NCBI RefSeq assembly: GCF_000442275.2 | Contig: NZ_KE557306.1 | Coordinates: forward strand, 1,381,478-1,445,477 | DNA from: Litoreibacter arenae DSM 19593 | GTDB taxonomy: Bacteria; Pseudomonadota; Alphaproteobacteria; Rhodobacterales; Rhodobacteraceae | Direction of reading: 5' to 3' | DNA: 64,000 nucleotides | In this document: positions 48,301 to 53,937 of the stretch, one piece after another | Layout of the letters: each line of letters starts with the position of its first letter | How positions within the stretch are numbered: position 1 is the first letter of the stretch | Made by a program: the position numbers and the translations under genes | The notes under the pieces: model-generated | The model's database searches: none | Seen by the model: the letters and a program-made list of their open reading frames with translations, nothing else | Told to the model about the DNA's origin: nothing

Positions 48301-48700
48301 CTTGCGTGTCGCCATCATAGGCCGAGAAACGGATATAGACGCGCGCGAGGTTTCCACCGAAGTAATCGCGGCAAGAACTGAAGCCACAATTCAGCGGGAT
48401 CGGATCGTTGACCGTGAACGGGTTGCCTTCAAGTTCGTTGCGGTTCGCGCGGTTATTGTACCCGCGAAAGGCGTTTTCGGGATCCGAGAACTGGTAGTAT
48501 ACGTTCCCGTTGATTCCCACCATCACGATGGCGACGCCCCCTGCCTCCGGGTAGTCGTTAGGCAATGTGATAGATGTTCCAGGAACTGTCGTCGTGAAGG
48601 TCGTCGCTTGCGCTGGAGGCGCTAAAGCCAAGCTGACGAATGCAAAAACGGCGAGCGCCTGAAACACAATCACCCGAACCCAGCGCTGCAAGTCCTTCAT
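36023..48700 (-). CDS. Giant secreted DUF11-repeat surface protein with TSP3-like, SdrD B-like and OmpA-like C-terminal modules
   Basis: 4225 residues from the ATG at 48700; the frame is open to 48793, but only this start gives a signal peptide (WVRVIVFQALAVFAFVSLAL, cleavage after AQA). Order: unique N-terminal domain (about 32-233) with Cys and Asn-rich segments; about 29 tandem DUF11-type Ig-like units of about 120 residues (about 234-3720), each with a 'K...VGD.v.Yt..vtNtGN.tl' strand pair and usually a closing 'TVTQADVDAG' motif; two 'DxDGDGIxD' calcium-binding-like repeats; a linker domain; a thirtieth divergent DUF11 unit; an SdrD B-like domain (GKVYDDKNQNGYQDQGEPGM); and an OmpA-like terminal domain. 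It should span a long distance from the cell and anchor by its C-terminus. Confidence 0.88.
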   Translation of the reverse strand: MKDLQRWVRVIVFQALAVFAFVSLALAPPAQATTFTTTVPGTSITLPNDYPEAGGVAIVMVGINGNVYYQFSDPENAFRGYNNRANRNELEGNPFTVNDPIPLNCGFSSCRDYFGGNLARVYIRFSAYDGDTQVGGFDENDIELVINGYDVGNWSGRTTERTNTNGTRSLGFENGFGNNTFNTGWFDSTNTALFNSLLNSGRTTTQVRDRDPNDNYWDFQRGPRLSRDEIRTVAPGYTIEKSALVGTYAAVGDPIIYTYVISNIGSVSIRNLRIEDDQIDETTNPINCAGKTTIDPRPFGDPRGPDQAICTVTTQITQEDIDNGTLTNRAVAVGTPDEGVLGAVSDDVTITGPVANPSLDITKTSVLDAPGQTFGAAGTTVPYEITATNDGNVTLTNVRLTDDLIPAFSCTIAELEPGESDSCTVSYTVTQADVDAYAANPANELSNTGRGTATAARGPNPSDFDNDNIPGPASAPDFTIAKTALSGTFAAVGDTLQYNIEITNTGNLTFPDTPVVTEALAGATVSCPTGPVAPGATVTCSVSYDVQHDDINDGQVANTVTADITVGGVNVNRSASATVTATRSTGLTLDKRLASTSRTSFSDIAQVIDYEYVLTNTGNITLQNPSVVDDVIDVAGAVSCPAGDILPDTSVTCTASYATVQADLNNGEVINVATASATTAGAGGSDTVTSADDTVTVPAVIAPALTLAKAAPTPAPAFTVGEEVVYTYTVTNSGNVDLTDPITVTDDKIGTFACLPGPLARGQSLSCTQSYFMDATDVAAGIVTNNATATDGTTTSPSTSATITNAAEPEVTVAKAALTSPIGAADTSVTYRFTITNTGDAQLLRASSPITINDAKLPGGVLDCSAAQPDPFDPAGSFICDGTYSGITQTERDAGEVINTATASFPFSSGGVTQTITSDSATATTPITENLSFTFAKEQDGDDTFLAVGDVLDYTFTVTNDGNVSISSVTISDTLIPSVSCPITDLAPGASDTCSAQYTVRQRDVDAGSITNVATATGTSGQGGQFTPPPATETSTLLPAGNRTGLAVTKTANRAAFTAVGETITYTIDVLNDGTRTLTNTTVTDILDPAYSCTIPTLAPQASYDLCQFTYTVTQDDIDAGVIDNTASAVNAAVTDGPDESSLSLPGPTRSAALEIEKVARGGYTAVGDTVTFDIRVRNTGNVTVNGVSVEDASIFTPAQTCAVGDIAPGFDQVVCSLTYTVDQADLDRGQVDNSATVTGTGADGAPVSETATETATGPVANPRVQVDKIPARPNFTSATDGFDFTFIVTNTGNVTLTGLELVDVDATGETFRCDVPDLPPAPAANSTTTCVGGAPMQFTKSFNQQDVNSGSYTNTATVTGQSLIGGTPVSDSDVETVTGPTQTLDLSVDKRETFGTTFSTVGEVITYEYDVTNLSNVTVTGAISVADSVTSRTPAEPVAVTCPATPGAGLAPGATLTCTASTRVTQADIDNGAVTNEATASVSQRINGDATPTTATSAPDSETVTASQQPTFTLAKAIAAGSATTFTNVGDAVTFEYTVTNTGNTTLTSPITVADDQIAGTTTCGPVPLAPGGSVSCQLVWTATQAAINAGEITNIGTASSPDVPVDATDTFTTSAVQTPGLAVDKTSTGGVFENGETMSYQYEVTNTGNTEIDTADLTVSDSRISSISCPAGGGVLEPLRVNPAASYICTASYTLTLQDIELGEVTNLATVTDGTTTSPQVSETVPDGANPSLSLAKTVVSGADFTAVGDRVVFEFRVENTSVTPPGASFTRVVEINDPDIGPPFECFTPVLPDTFDSGEFDTCTAEYFVTQDDLDAGQIVNQAIATTVFAPLSPNPIDVVSAPATATVAAGEDPELTVTKDVTGGPSNPQAGQTIQYTILTENTGNQTLRQVMVSDDLVPTLSCTVAGGAAAPANVVLAPGEVLTCVGDYIVTQADVDAGQIDNTATAMGNDPRGNNVPATGSNTLTALDPPLPELTVVKRVTPEPGAGDPAFSGVDETVTFSVSVENTGNITVDTITVADTVAATNAATPASCAVGTLAPGETFTGCTFSVVMTQAEIDAGSFDNTATATGSPRSGGSVTGEDTITITGPDSEPAFAMSKTADVSTFDSVGDVITYTYVVGNAGNITLFDQPVITDDRIGTFSCGTIPASGLAPLDTLECTQTYTVTQDDVDAGFVTNVADVSSPEVTTPAQATETVDGARSPAVTLTKVPSITADAAVGDVITYTYTATNSGNTRLFDVAVSDTQTSAAGTNPLSVGGDTLSADNGETGNSTDTTADGSWDVLAPGDVAEFTATYTVTQADVDAGNPLTNDAGVSATGPPGTTPTSDTAQVSVPVEDTTPALEAVKLVASSTGTSAGDTVTFSITVENTGNVTLDAPALTDTLTRTDGTPLALTSGPDWDTTDTGDAGVLDVGETWTYAATYVLDQADIDAGGVSNQVLATSEGPNGDTAQDRSGNGQPGGDDRPTVFSVPSTPAISGEKTVTSTTVEEGGLVTFAITATNDGNVTLTGVGVSSDTLTRADGTVLTLASGPTFQSASDGSPSGTLIPGETATFVASYRLVQDDLDAGGIANTATVTGTPPVGAPVSDVTDNGDDGDGNTEDDPTVLDIPATPALTVVKALAAGEPGNYDTLDQEIAFDFTVTNAGNVTLSGPFTVADALIEGQGNAVACPAATLAPGEGVVCTGSYFVTQDDLDNGSFTNAATASDGTTTSPEETVTVPALQTPSMAVEKVAEDVPPTDFDEGLEVEYTYTVTNDGNITLEDPITVSDNLIPSVTCDALPVGGLLPGGTLECTGIYTVTADDVTLFTVTNLASSSSGDVDSPLVSETIPNDADPSISVAKTAAAGSTFVEVGDLLTYTFEVTNDGTQAFSADVLIFDDKIAGGDTGLACPLPAGDATLSTGQTISCDFTYAVTQEDLDAGEVVNEAYAQTSFGDPASPTPVTSAPVTETVAADVQPALTLSKTSAPNPAGPVGSTVTYTLVATNTGNQTLNTVAVSDPRLPALVCEAATLARGDALTCTEDYTITQADIDAGGISNTATATGQTPSGAPVGPITATENTDVPAAAPALTVAKTASPTVLGAVGSDVTFSFEVENTGTTTLQNVSVDDALDTGAACVIPRLAPGEVDGVTCSYMLEVTQAMIDAGEVTNDVEVTATDLLGNPTSATDSITVPGPARTPSLEATKIATTTGRAVGEVVTYLLSVENTGNVTLTDLGITDIMRRNNNTPTALTTPFVLVSGDTNSDDRLDVDETWVYSATHEITQSDVNAGGFTNSATVTADGPAGTGSVSDVSDNGNDADGNTTDDVTPFDITAEPEITTVKAVTGTPGTQAGESVSWTITARNTGNVDISGVAITDTLTRADGTVLPSPALTNTSGTTDLGAGEEIVWTATHVLTQEDIDAGGLSNSATVTGEGPDGSAVSDVSANDDPFDGNTEDDPTITTIAATPGLDVVKTLTTPGVRAGDVIAFEVTVENIGNVTLSGVTVSDTLTRIGGGSPVVDSVTFQSADGGSSEGVLNVGETATYAVLYTLVQEDVDAGGVSNSATGTATTPLGATLTDVSRDDDPGDGNDVDDPTLAVIDAAPTNTLTKTAGEPVVLFPTVYQVTFTLSVENTGNITQSGYQIVDDLSDFAGTAEVLTEAPFGITVRTSGFTGGAPNAAYDGSSVTDTITGDASLAPGETGVVEIDVTYQVDAGTATGANVANVTSAELATPTPSNPASVPLSDTDGDGIPDSLEGCSPLAGNDRDGDGICDAEDFDPTGYFYCEDDGRLLPGGSISVTGPAGTQTGVGFSNNIRIVQDGSTGQFVFFVTRPGTYVLNATYPTLGQASTTRTTLGNLDATTLLPANPASLGGSEVGNTNVLNDFTSGGNPFYTSFTFEAGDPFIINNNLPVENCQGIPDILATKQSDRDSAVFGESINFTLSFTNNTSNTVTNMNLVDLLPAGLLYTPNTAAVDGVPLEPTVNGLRLTWAGLDITPTQTINVTLAARVVANGSYGELTNRAFMTDAAGNQLSNTATATVRIEPEHVFDCSDIIGKVYDDKNQNGYQDQGEPGMPGVRLATLKGHLITTDEYGRYHVPCAELPKAIGSNFILKLDTRTLPSGYRVTTENPRVIRVTAGKFAKLNFGVALSNVVDIDLTARAFTPSGQPSPALINGIDQLIAQIQVTPSVLRLSYIVRGEEPKVARARLKLVEKLIRDRWRGGGRYQLNVERTIKRAAKGAGQ
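37430..37530 (-). other. Thrombospondin type-3-like calcium-binding repeats in the giant protein
   Basis: Two segments, DTDGDGIPDSLEGC and DRDGDGICDAEDFDP, have the Asp spacing of TSP3/EF-hand-like calcium loops. They mark the boundary between the main DUF11 array and the C-terminal modules and imply a calcium-stiffened linker. Confidence 0.7.
37545..47998 (-). repeat. Tandem array of about 29 DUF11-type repeats (about 360 bp each)
   Basis: I counted 29 contiguous units by the recurring Lys plus NTGN-type signature. Units 1-17 and 21-25 contain a Cys pair, usually 13-18 residues apart, just before the 'TQADVDAG' strand. Units 18-20 and 26-29 lack cysteine and often carry 'DTLTRADGT'. DNA identity between units is limited to short cores (for example GTGACGTTGCCGTCATTGGT), so the array is old rather than recently amplified. 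Confidence 0.85.
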
Positions 48701-49044
48701 TAAAAATACCCCCGTATTTTCGTCCATTGCGGCTTTGGCGTCAGTTTTTCTCCAATTAGCACAGATGTATCTGGCCAGCACAAATTGCGCCAAGGGGAAA
48801 ACAGAGCAGCGGTCAGCAGTCTATTGAGCACCTTGAGCAACAAGGATGCAGCATACCAACTATGATACATTCAAAATAGAGAAGTGGAACCGGATAATGA
48901 CTAGATAATGTGTTGAATTCCTGTCTGCAGCGCCAAATCTGGACGAAATCGCCAGAATCCGAACGAACGGAGGACGTTTCGGCGAAGCAACGGCTCTACG
49001 CCTGATCAAACTCCCGACGCTTGATACCGCAAACGGACGAATCT
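48701..49044 (-). promoter_or_regulatory. Leader/promoter region of the giant-protein operon, with a hairpin at the ribosome-binding site
   Basis: This 344 bp gap holds no recognisable gene. Immediately before the start codon, AAAATAC (48703-48709) pairs with GTATTTT (48714-48720). On the transcript the loop is the G-run that would serve as the ribosome-binding site, 10 or so bases before the ATG. The distal part (48840-49044) shows nothing identifiable. A promoter must lie here because the upstream gene on this strand (FAH family) ends up to 344 bp away, but I cannot assign -35/-10 boxes. Confidence 0.5.
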
Positions 49045-49731
49045 CTAACCCGAAACCGATAAAGACAGGCTTGGCAGCCCGTCGATTCCCGCTGTGAGTT
49101 TGTCGCCCTTGCCGATCGCGGCAACGCCCGAGGGTGTGCCGGTCATGATCAAGTCCCCGGGGGCCAGCGTCACCAAGGTCGACAGATGGGTGACGCATTC
49201 TGCCGCTGACCAGATCATTTCGGATAAATCGCCGGTCTGGCGTCGCTCGCCGTTTACATCGAGCCAGATGTTGCCCTTGGTCAAGTCGCCTGCGTCAGCC
49301 AGAGGTACCAAAGCGCCAATCGGGGCCGAATGATCAAACCCCTTTGCCATGTCCCAAGGGCGGCCAGCCTTCTTGGCCTCTAACTGAATATCGCGTCGCG
49401 TCAGGTCGATGCCTACAGCGGCGCCCCAGATATGCGTGGTCGCGTCTTCCAGCGCAATGTCGGCACCGCCCTTGCCTATGGCCAGCACCAACTCAACCTC
49501 ATGATGTAGGTCAGACGTCGCAGGCGGGTACGCAATCTCCGTTCCGCTCTCGACGACCGCGTCAGCCGGCTTGGTGAAATAGAACGGCGGATCACGCTCG
49601 TCATTGCCCATTTCGCGGATATGCTCGGCGTAGTTGCGGCCGACGCAGTAGATGCGGCGCACGGGGAACCGATCAGAGGTATCGACCACGGCAACGGAAG
49701 CCTGTGGTGCCGGTGGAATGATGTAGCGCAT
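49045..49731 (-). CDS. Fumarylacetoacetate hydrolase-family protein (fumarylpyruvate hydrolase-like)
   Basis: 228 residues from the ATG at 49731. 'VGRNYAEHIREMGN' opens the FAH fold. The metal ligands are the E-x-E of 'HHEVELVLAIG' and the Asp of 'VGIDLTRRDIQLEAKKAGRP'. 'PGDLIMTGTPSGVAAIGKGD' is the conserved C-terminal block. Close family members hydrolyse fumarylpyruvate or acylpyruvates in aromatic-acid (gentisate) degradation. No other aromatic pathway gene is nearby, so the role here is open. It is divergent from the DUF4329 gene. Confidence 0.9.
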   Translation of the reverse strand: MRYIIPPAPQASVAVVDTSDRFPVRRIYCVGRNYAEHIREMGNDERDPPFYFTKPADAVVESGTEIAYPPATSDLHHEVELVLAIGKGGADIALEDATTHIWGAAVGIDLTRRDIQLEAKKAGRPWDMAKGFDHSAPIGALVPLADAGDLTKGNIWLDVNGERRQTGDLSEMIWSAAECVTHLSTLVTLAPGDLIMTGTPSGVAAIGKGDKLTAGIDGLPSLSLSVSG

Positions 49732-49823
49732 TGGGTGCCTTTCCAAAGGGTCGATACGCAGACAATCTAGACACAGCAGGATTGATTGGACAGAGCGCAA
49801 TTCACTGCGCTAGCGTCCCCAAC

Positions 49824-50372
49824 ATGAAATTGATCTTATCAAGCCTCGCGCTGAGCTTTTGGCTTTGCCTTCCAACGTTTGCCGACACCCTGAGCCTTTC
49901 GGAAGATCGCATGTTGCGCGCCGCTGCGCAGCAGGTCCTTACAGGACTTCAAAGCCGCAGCTTCAGCACTGGCCGCGAGTTTTGCGGGCTTCTAGGGCGC
50001 AATGCCGACGGGGCAATCATCTCCACCCACCCCCGCAAGGGCAGCGCGGACAATTGCCAGCCCCATGAGTTTCGTACGCCCGGCGTGGTCCCGCTCGCCT
50101 CTTTTCACACACATGGCGCGTATGATCACGATGCGGACAGCGAAGTGCCGTCCTACGAAGACTTGCGCGCCGATATGGAGGAAGGCTTGATCGGGTTCAT
50201 CGCCACGCCCGGGGGGCGTCTATGGGTAAACCTTCCAAAGCAAGGCATGTCACGCCAGTTATGCGGCCTGCGCTGCCTGCCGCAGGATCGTTACTTTCAG
50301 CAAGGCGATTGGGGGCTTATTCGCGACAAATACACGCTTCGTCAACTTAAAGGGCGTCGACAACTCTACTGA
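49824..50372 (+). CDS. Secreted DUF4329-type protein with JAMM-like metalloprotease motif
   Basis: 182 residues from the ATG at 49824, with a signal peptide (KLILSSLALSFWLCLPTFA, cleavage near FAD). The core contains 'GLLGRNADGAIISTHPRKG' and 'SFHTHGAYDHDADSEVPSYEDL'. The arrangement H-x-H-x12-S-x2-D resembles the zinc site of JAB/JAMM proteins, and the preceding strand with 'EFCGLLG' provides a candidate Glu. DUF4329 itself has no firm biochemical role. Four Cys (including CGLRC) suggest disulfides in the periplasm or outside the cell. It stands alone, with sitA starting 96 bp downstream. Confidence 0.75.
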   Translation: MKLILSSLALSFWLCLPTFADTLSLSEDRMLRAAAQQVLTGLQSRSFSTGREFCGLLGRNADGAIISTHPRKGSADNCQPHEFRTPGVVPLASFHTHGAYDHDADSEVPSYEDLRADMEEGLIGFIATPGGRLWVNLPKQGMSRQLCGLRCLPQDRYFQQGDWGLIRDKYTLRQLKGRRQLY

Positions 50373-50409
50373 GTTTATTGCGATCCATTCGCAACTATCT
50401 TGACTTGTT

Positions 50410-50428
50410 GCAAACGATTCTCATATAG
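50410..50428. promoter_or_regulatory. Fur/Mur-like box upstream of sitABCD
   Basis: GCAAACGATTCTCATATAG resembles the GCAAATgATTctCATTTGC form of Fur-family operators; the left 14 bases match at 13 positions, the right arm is weaker. In Rhodobacterales and Rhizobiales sit genes are controlled by the manganese-responsive Fur homologue Mur, so manganese repression is likely. The regulator gene is not in this window. Confidence 0.6.
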
Positions 50429-50468
50429 AGCGGAGTGACCGAGACCGCTTCTCACAGGAGTCTGCCCA

Positions 50469-51350
50469 ATGCGCGTTTTCCTCTCTGTCCTTTTCGCCGC
50501 CACTATAAGCGTGCTGCCCGCTGTCGCCGCCGAAAAGTTCAAAGCGGTGACCACCTTTACCGTGATCGCCGATATGGCGTCGCGTGTCGCAGGCGATGCG
50601 GCCGTGGTCGAAAGCATTACCAAGCCCGGCGCCGAGATACACAACTATGAGCCGACCCCGCGCGATATCCTCCGTGCTCAAGAGGCGGATCTGGTGCTTT
50701 GGAACGGCCTCAACCTAGAGCTGTGGTTCGAGCAGTTCTTCCGCAACTTGCGAGACGTTCCGTCTGCTGTCGTGTCCGACGGTGTGGAACCGATGGGCAT
50801 TTCTCAGGGCCCCTACACCGGAAAACCGAACCCGCATGCCTGGATGTCAGTCGATGCGGCGCAAATCTACGTCGACAATATTGCTGACGCTTTCGCCACC
50901 CATGATCCTGACAACGCGGACACCTACCGCGCCAATGCCGAACGCTACAAAGCCGAAATTCTGGCAGCGCTCGGCCCGCTGAAGGACCGCATAAACGCCC
51001 TGCCCGAAAACAAGCGCTGGCTGGTGACGTCGGAGGGCGCGTTTTCCTATCTGGCCCGTGATCTGGGTCTTAGGGAGCTATACCTGTGGCCGATCAATGC
51101 CGACGCGCAAGGAACACCAAAGCAGGTGCGCGAGTTGATCGACGCGGTACGCAAGAATGACATCGGCGTGGTCTTCTCGGAAAGCACCGTGTCCGCCGCG
51201 CCTGCGGAACAGATTTCCCGCGAAACGGGTGCGGCTTATGGCGGGGTGCTCTATGTGGACAGCCTCAGCGCGGAGGACGGTCCCGTCCCGACCTATCTGG
51301 ACCTGCTCCGGGTCACGGTTGAAACCATCGCGGAAGGACTTGAGAAGTGA
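50469..51350 (+). CDS. sitA: Manganese/iron ABC transporter substrate-binding protein
   Basis: 293 residues with a signal peptide ([20 protein letters not shown]) and a ribosome-binding site AGGAG nine bases before the ATG. It belongs to the cluster A-I metal-binding receptors: '[14 protein letters not shown]', first metal His in '[14 protein letters not shown]', second His in '[18 protein letters not shown]', Glu in '[14 protein letters not shown]' and Asp in '[20 protein letters not shown]'. The H-H-E-D ligand set and the SitA-like '[17 protein letters not shown]' segment favour manganese over zinc. First gene of sitABCD. Confidence 0.93.
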   Translation: MRVFLSVLFAATISVLPAVAAEKFKAVTTFTVIADMASRVAGDAAVVESITKPGAEIHNYEPTPRDILRAQEADLVLWNGLNLELWFEQFFRNLRDVPSAVVSDGVEPMGISQGPYTGKPNPHAWMSVDAAQIYVDNIADAFATHDPDNADTYRANAERYKAEILAALGPLKDRINALPENKRWLVTSEGAFSYLARDLGLRELYLWPINADAQGTPKQVRELIDAVRKNDIGVVFSESTVSAAPAEQISRETGAAYGGVLYVDSLSAEDGPVPTYLDLLRVTVETIAEGLEK

Positions 51351-52231
51351 GCTTTGACGCGACCCCGAACGATGCAAGCGGCATGAGCGCCAGCGGCGTT
51401 ACGGTCACCTACCGCAACGGCCACACCGCCCTGCGCGACGCGTCGTTCAGCTTGCCGAAAGGCACGATTGCCGCCTTGGTGGGCGTCAACGGGTCCGGTA
51501 AGTCGACCCTGTTCAAGGCGATCATGGGGTTCGTGCCGATCTCTTCAGGAGAGATCACCATACTTGGTGGCTCCGTGCGGGATGCGCTCAGGGCGAACAC
51601 GGTCGCCTATGTCCCGCAGGCAGAGGAAGTGGACTGGTCCTTCCCCGTCCTTGTCGAGGACGTGGTGATGATGGGCCGCTATGGCCATATGGGTTTCTTC
51701 CGCATCCCCCGCGCCGAAGACCACAAAGCGGTGGAGCGGTCGCTGGAGCGCGTCAACATGCTTGAGTTCCGCCATCGCCAAATCGGCGAGTTATCCGGCG
51801 GGCAGAAAAAGCGCGTTTTCCTCGCCCGCGCGCTGGCGCAAGACAGCCGCGTTGTGCTGCTGGACGAGCCGTTCACCGGCGTTGACGTTCAGACGGAGGA
51901 TGCAATCATCGCCCTGCTGCGCGAGATGCGCGAAGAAGGGCGCGTGATGCTGGTCTCGACCCATAACCTCGGCTCGGTGCCGGAGTTCTGCGACCGCACG
52001 ATCCTGATTAAGGGCACCGTGCTGGCTTACGGCCCCACGGAAGATATCTTCACCCGTGACAATCTGGAAATGACTTTCGGCGGCGTGCTGCGCCATTTCG
52101 TCATGCAAGGCGCGGATCTTCATGACGACGAGGAGGACAAGCGCCGTCTGACCGTGATCTCCGACGACGAGCGGCCCTTCGTGATTTACGACCACCATGA
52201 CGAAGATGAAGAAGAAGACGAAAAGTCATGA
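51347..52231 (+). CDS. sitB: Manganese/iron ABC transporter ATP-binding protein
   Basis: 294 residues. Walker A is GVNGSGKS (46-53), the signature is [15 protein letters not shown], Walker B is [12 protein letters not shown] and the switch His is in '[15 protein letters not shown]'. The C-terminus carries an unusual acidic and His-containing tail (about 265-294, with 'DDEEDKRR' and '[13 protein letters not shown]') that could bind metal and sense cytoplasmic manganese. The start and stop overlap the neighbours by 4 bp. Confidence 0.93.
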   Translation: MSFDATPNDASGMSASGVTVTYRNGHTALRDASFSLPKGTIAALVGVNGSGKSTLFKAIMGFVPISSGEITILGGSVRDALRANTVAYVPQAEEVDWSFPVLVEDVVMMGRYGHMGFFRIPRAEDHKAVERSLERVNMLEFRHRQIGELSGGQKKRVFLARALAQDSRVVLLDEPFTGVDVQTEDAIIALLREMREEGRVMLVSTHNLGSVPEFCDRTILIKGTVLAYGPTEDIFTRDNLEMTFGGVLRHFVMQGADLHDDEEDKRRLTVISDDERPFVIYDHHDEDEEEDEKS

Positions 52232-53076
52232 TCGACCTGCTGTGGGAACCTTTCACCTATAACTACATGCTCAACGCTATGTGGGTCTCGGCATTGGTGG
52301 GCGCGGTTTGCGCGTTTTTGTCAGCCTACCTGATGCTCAAGGGCTGGTCGCTGATCGGCGATGCGCTGAGCCATTCCATCGTGCCGGGTGTCGCGGCGGC
52401 CTACATGCTTGGTCTGCCGTTCTCGCTGGGCGCTTTCTTTGCAGGTGGTTTGGCGGGCGGCGCCATGCTGTTCCTGAACCAGCGCACGGGGCTGAAAGAG
52501 GACGCAATTATCGGGCTGATCTTCACCTCCTTCTTCGGGCTGGGGTTGTTCATGATTTCGCTGTCCCCCGCTTCCGTGAATATCCAAACGATCATTCTGG
52601 GCAACATCCTTGCGATTTCTCCCGACGACATCGTGCAGTTGGCGATCATCGGCGGCGTGTCTCTGGTGGTGTTGCTTGCGAAGTGGCGCGATCTGATGGT
52701 GACGTTTTTCGACGAAAATCACGCGCGGTCCATCGGTTTGCGGCCTGAATTGCTGAAGATCCTGTTCTTTACGTTGCTGTCGGCCAGCACCGTGGCCGCG
52801 ATGCAGACCGTTGGGGCGTTTCTGGTCATCGCAATGGTCGTGACCCCCGGTGCCACCGCCTACTTGCTGACCGACCGCTTCCCCAGTCTGTTGGTCATCG
52901 CCGTGACCATCGGAACACTGACCTCGTTCTTCGGGGCCTATATCAGCTATTTCCTCGACGGGGCGACCGGCGGTGTCATCGTCTGCCTGCAAACGCTGCT
53001 GTTCCTGCTGGCATTCACCTTCGCGCCCAAGCACGGGATACTCGCAGCCCGCGCCCGCGCACGGGAGGCTGTGTGA
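52228..53076 (+). CDS. sitC: Manganese/iron ABC transporter permease
   Basis: 282 residues, eight or so helices. '[20 protein letters not shown]' and '[20 protein letters not shown]' are the ABC-3 permease signatures, and '[20 protein letters not shown]' is the conserved late helix pair. It is followed by a second permease of the same family, so the channel is a SitC-SitD heterodimer. Confidence 0.92.
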   Translation: MIDLLWEPFTYNYMLNAMWVSALVGAVCAFLSAYLMLKGWSLIGDALSHSIVPGVAAAYMLGLPFSLGAFFAGGLAGGAMLFLNQRTGLKEDAIIGLIFTSFFGLGLFMISLSPASVNIQTIILGNILAISPDDIVQLAIIGGVSLVVLLAKWRDLMVTFFDENHARSIGLRPELLKILFFTLLSASTVAAMQTVGAFLVIAMVVTPGATAYLLTDRFPSLLVIAVTIGTLTSFFGAYISYFLDGATGGVIVCLQTLLFLLAFTFAPKHGILAARARAREAV

Positions 53077-53897
53077 TGGAGTGGTCCCTTCCCTTTCAGT
53101 TCCCCTTCATGGTCAACGCCATGCTCATCTCGGTCATGCTGGCCATTCCTGCGGGGCTGCTGTCGTGCTTTCTGGTCCTCAAGGGCTGGTCCCTGATGGG
53201 CGACGCGATCAGCCACGCGGTTCTGCCGGGGGTGGTGCTGGCCTATGTTCTGGGCTTGCCGTTGGGGATTGGTGCGTTCGCCGCCGGTATGGCCTGTGCG
53301 GGGCTGACAGGCTTCATTGACGAAAACTCGCGCGTGAAGCGTGACACCGTGATGGGCGTCGTGTTCTCGGGCATGTTTGGCCTTGGCATCGTCATGTATA
53401 CCAAGATTGAAAGCGACGTGCATCTGGATCACATCCTGTTCGGCAACATGCTGGGCGTCGGGCCGGAGGATATGTGGACCACCGGCGTGATTGCGGTCGT
53501 CGTCACAGGTCTTATCGCGTTCTTCTGGCGCGACCTGCTGCTGCAATCCTTCGACGAGCAACAAGCCCGCGCTCAAGGTCTGCACGTTCGTGCGCTGCAT
53601 TTCGGCACGCTCGCGGCGATTTCGCTGACGGTTGTGGCGGCGCTTCAGGCGGTGGGCATCATCCTCGCCATCGCGTTCCTCGTCGCCCCCGGCGCCATCG
53701 CGTTTCTGCTGACCAAGCGGTTCGGGGTGATGTTGTGGCTGTCCATGGCCATCGCGGCGGTGTGTTCGTTCGTTGGCGTCTATGCCAGCTTCTTCCTCGA
53801 CAGCGCCCCTGCCCCCACGATCGTTTTGCTGATGACGGCCGCGTTTATCGCCGCCTTCATCCGCGCCAGCGTTCAGGCCCGCCGCGTCACAATGTGA
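53076..53897 (+). CDS. sitD: Manganese/iron ABC transporter permease
   Basis: 273 residues from the ATG at 53076 (a GTG at 53073 is an alternative); the ATG overlaps the sitC stop by one base. ABC-3 family: 'SCFLVLKGWSLMGDAISHAV', 'LDHILFGNMLGVGPEDMW' and 'AVGIILAIAFLVAPGAIAFL'. Paralogous to SitC (shared 'LKGWSL.GDA.SH'). Last gene of the operon, followed by a strong terminator. Confidence 0.92.
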   Translation: MEWSLPFQFPFMVNAMLISVMLAIPAGLLSCFLVLKGWSLMGDAISHAVLPGVVLAYVLGLPLGIGAFAAGMACAGLTGFIDENSRVKRDTVMGVVFSGMFGLGIVMYTKIESDVHLDHILFGNMLGVGPEDMWTTGVIAVVVTGLIAFFWRDLLLQSFDEQQARAQGLHVRALHFGTLAAISLTVVAALQAVGIILAIAFLVAPGAIAFLLTKRFGVMLWLSMAIAAVCSFVGVYASFFLDSAPAPTIVLLMTAAFIAAFIRASVQARRVTM

Positions 53898-53904
53898 CTG
53901 GTCA

Positions 53905-53930
53905 AAGCCCCGCCGTGACCAGCGGGGCTT
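53905..53930. terminator. Bidirectional intrinsic terminator between sitD and coxM
   Basis: AAGCCCCGC (53905-53913) pairs with GCGGGGCTT (53922-53930) across an 8 nt loop: nine perfect base pairs, G+C-rich with A/T ends. It lies between two convergent operons and can serve both. Confidence 0.8.
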
Positions 53931-53937
53931 GTCTAAC

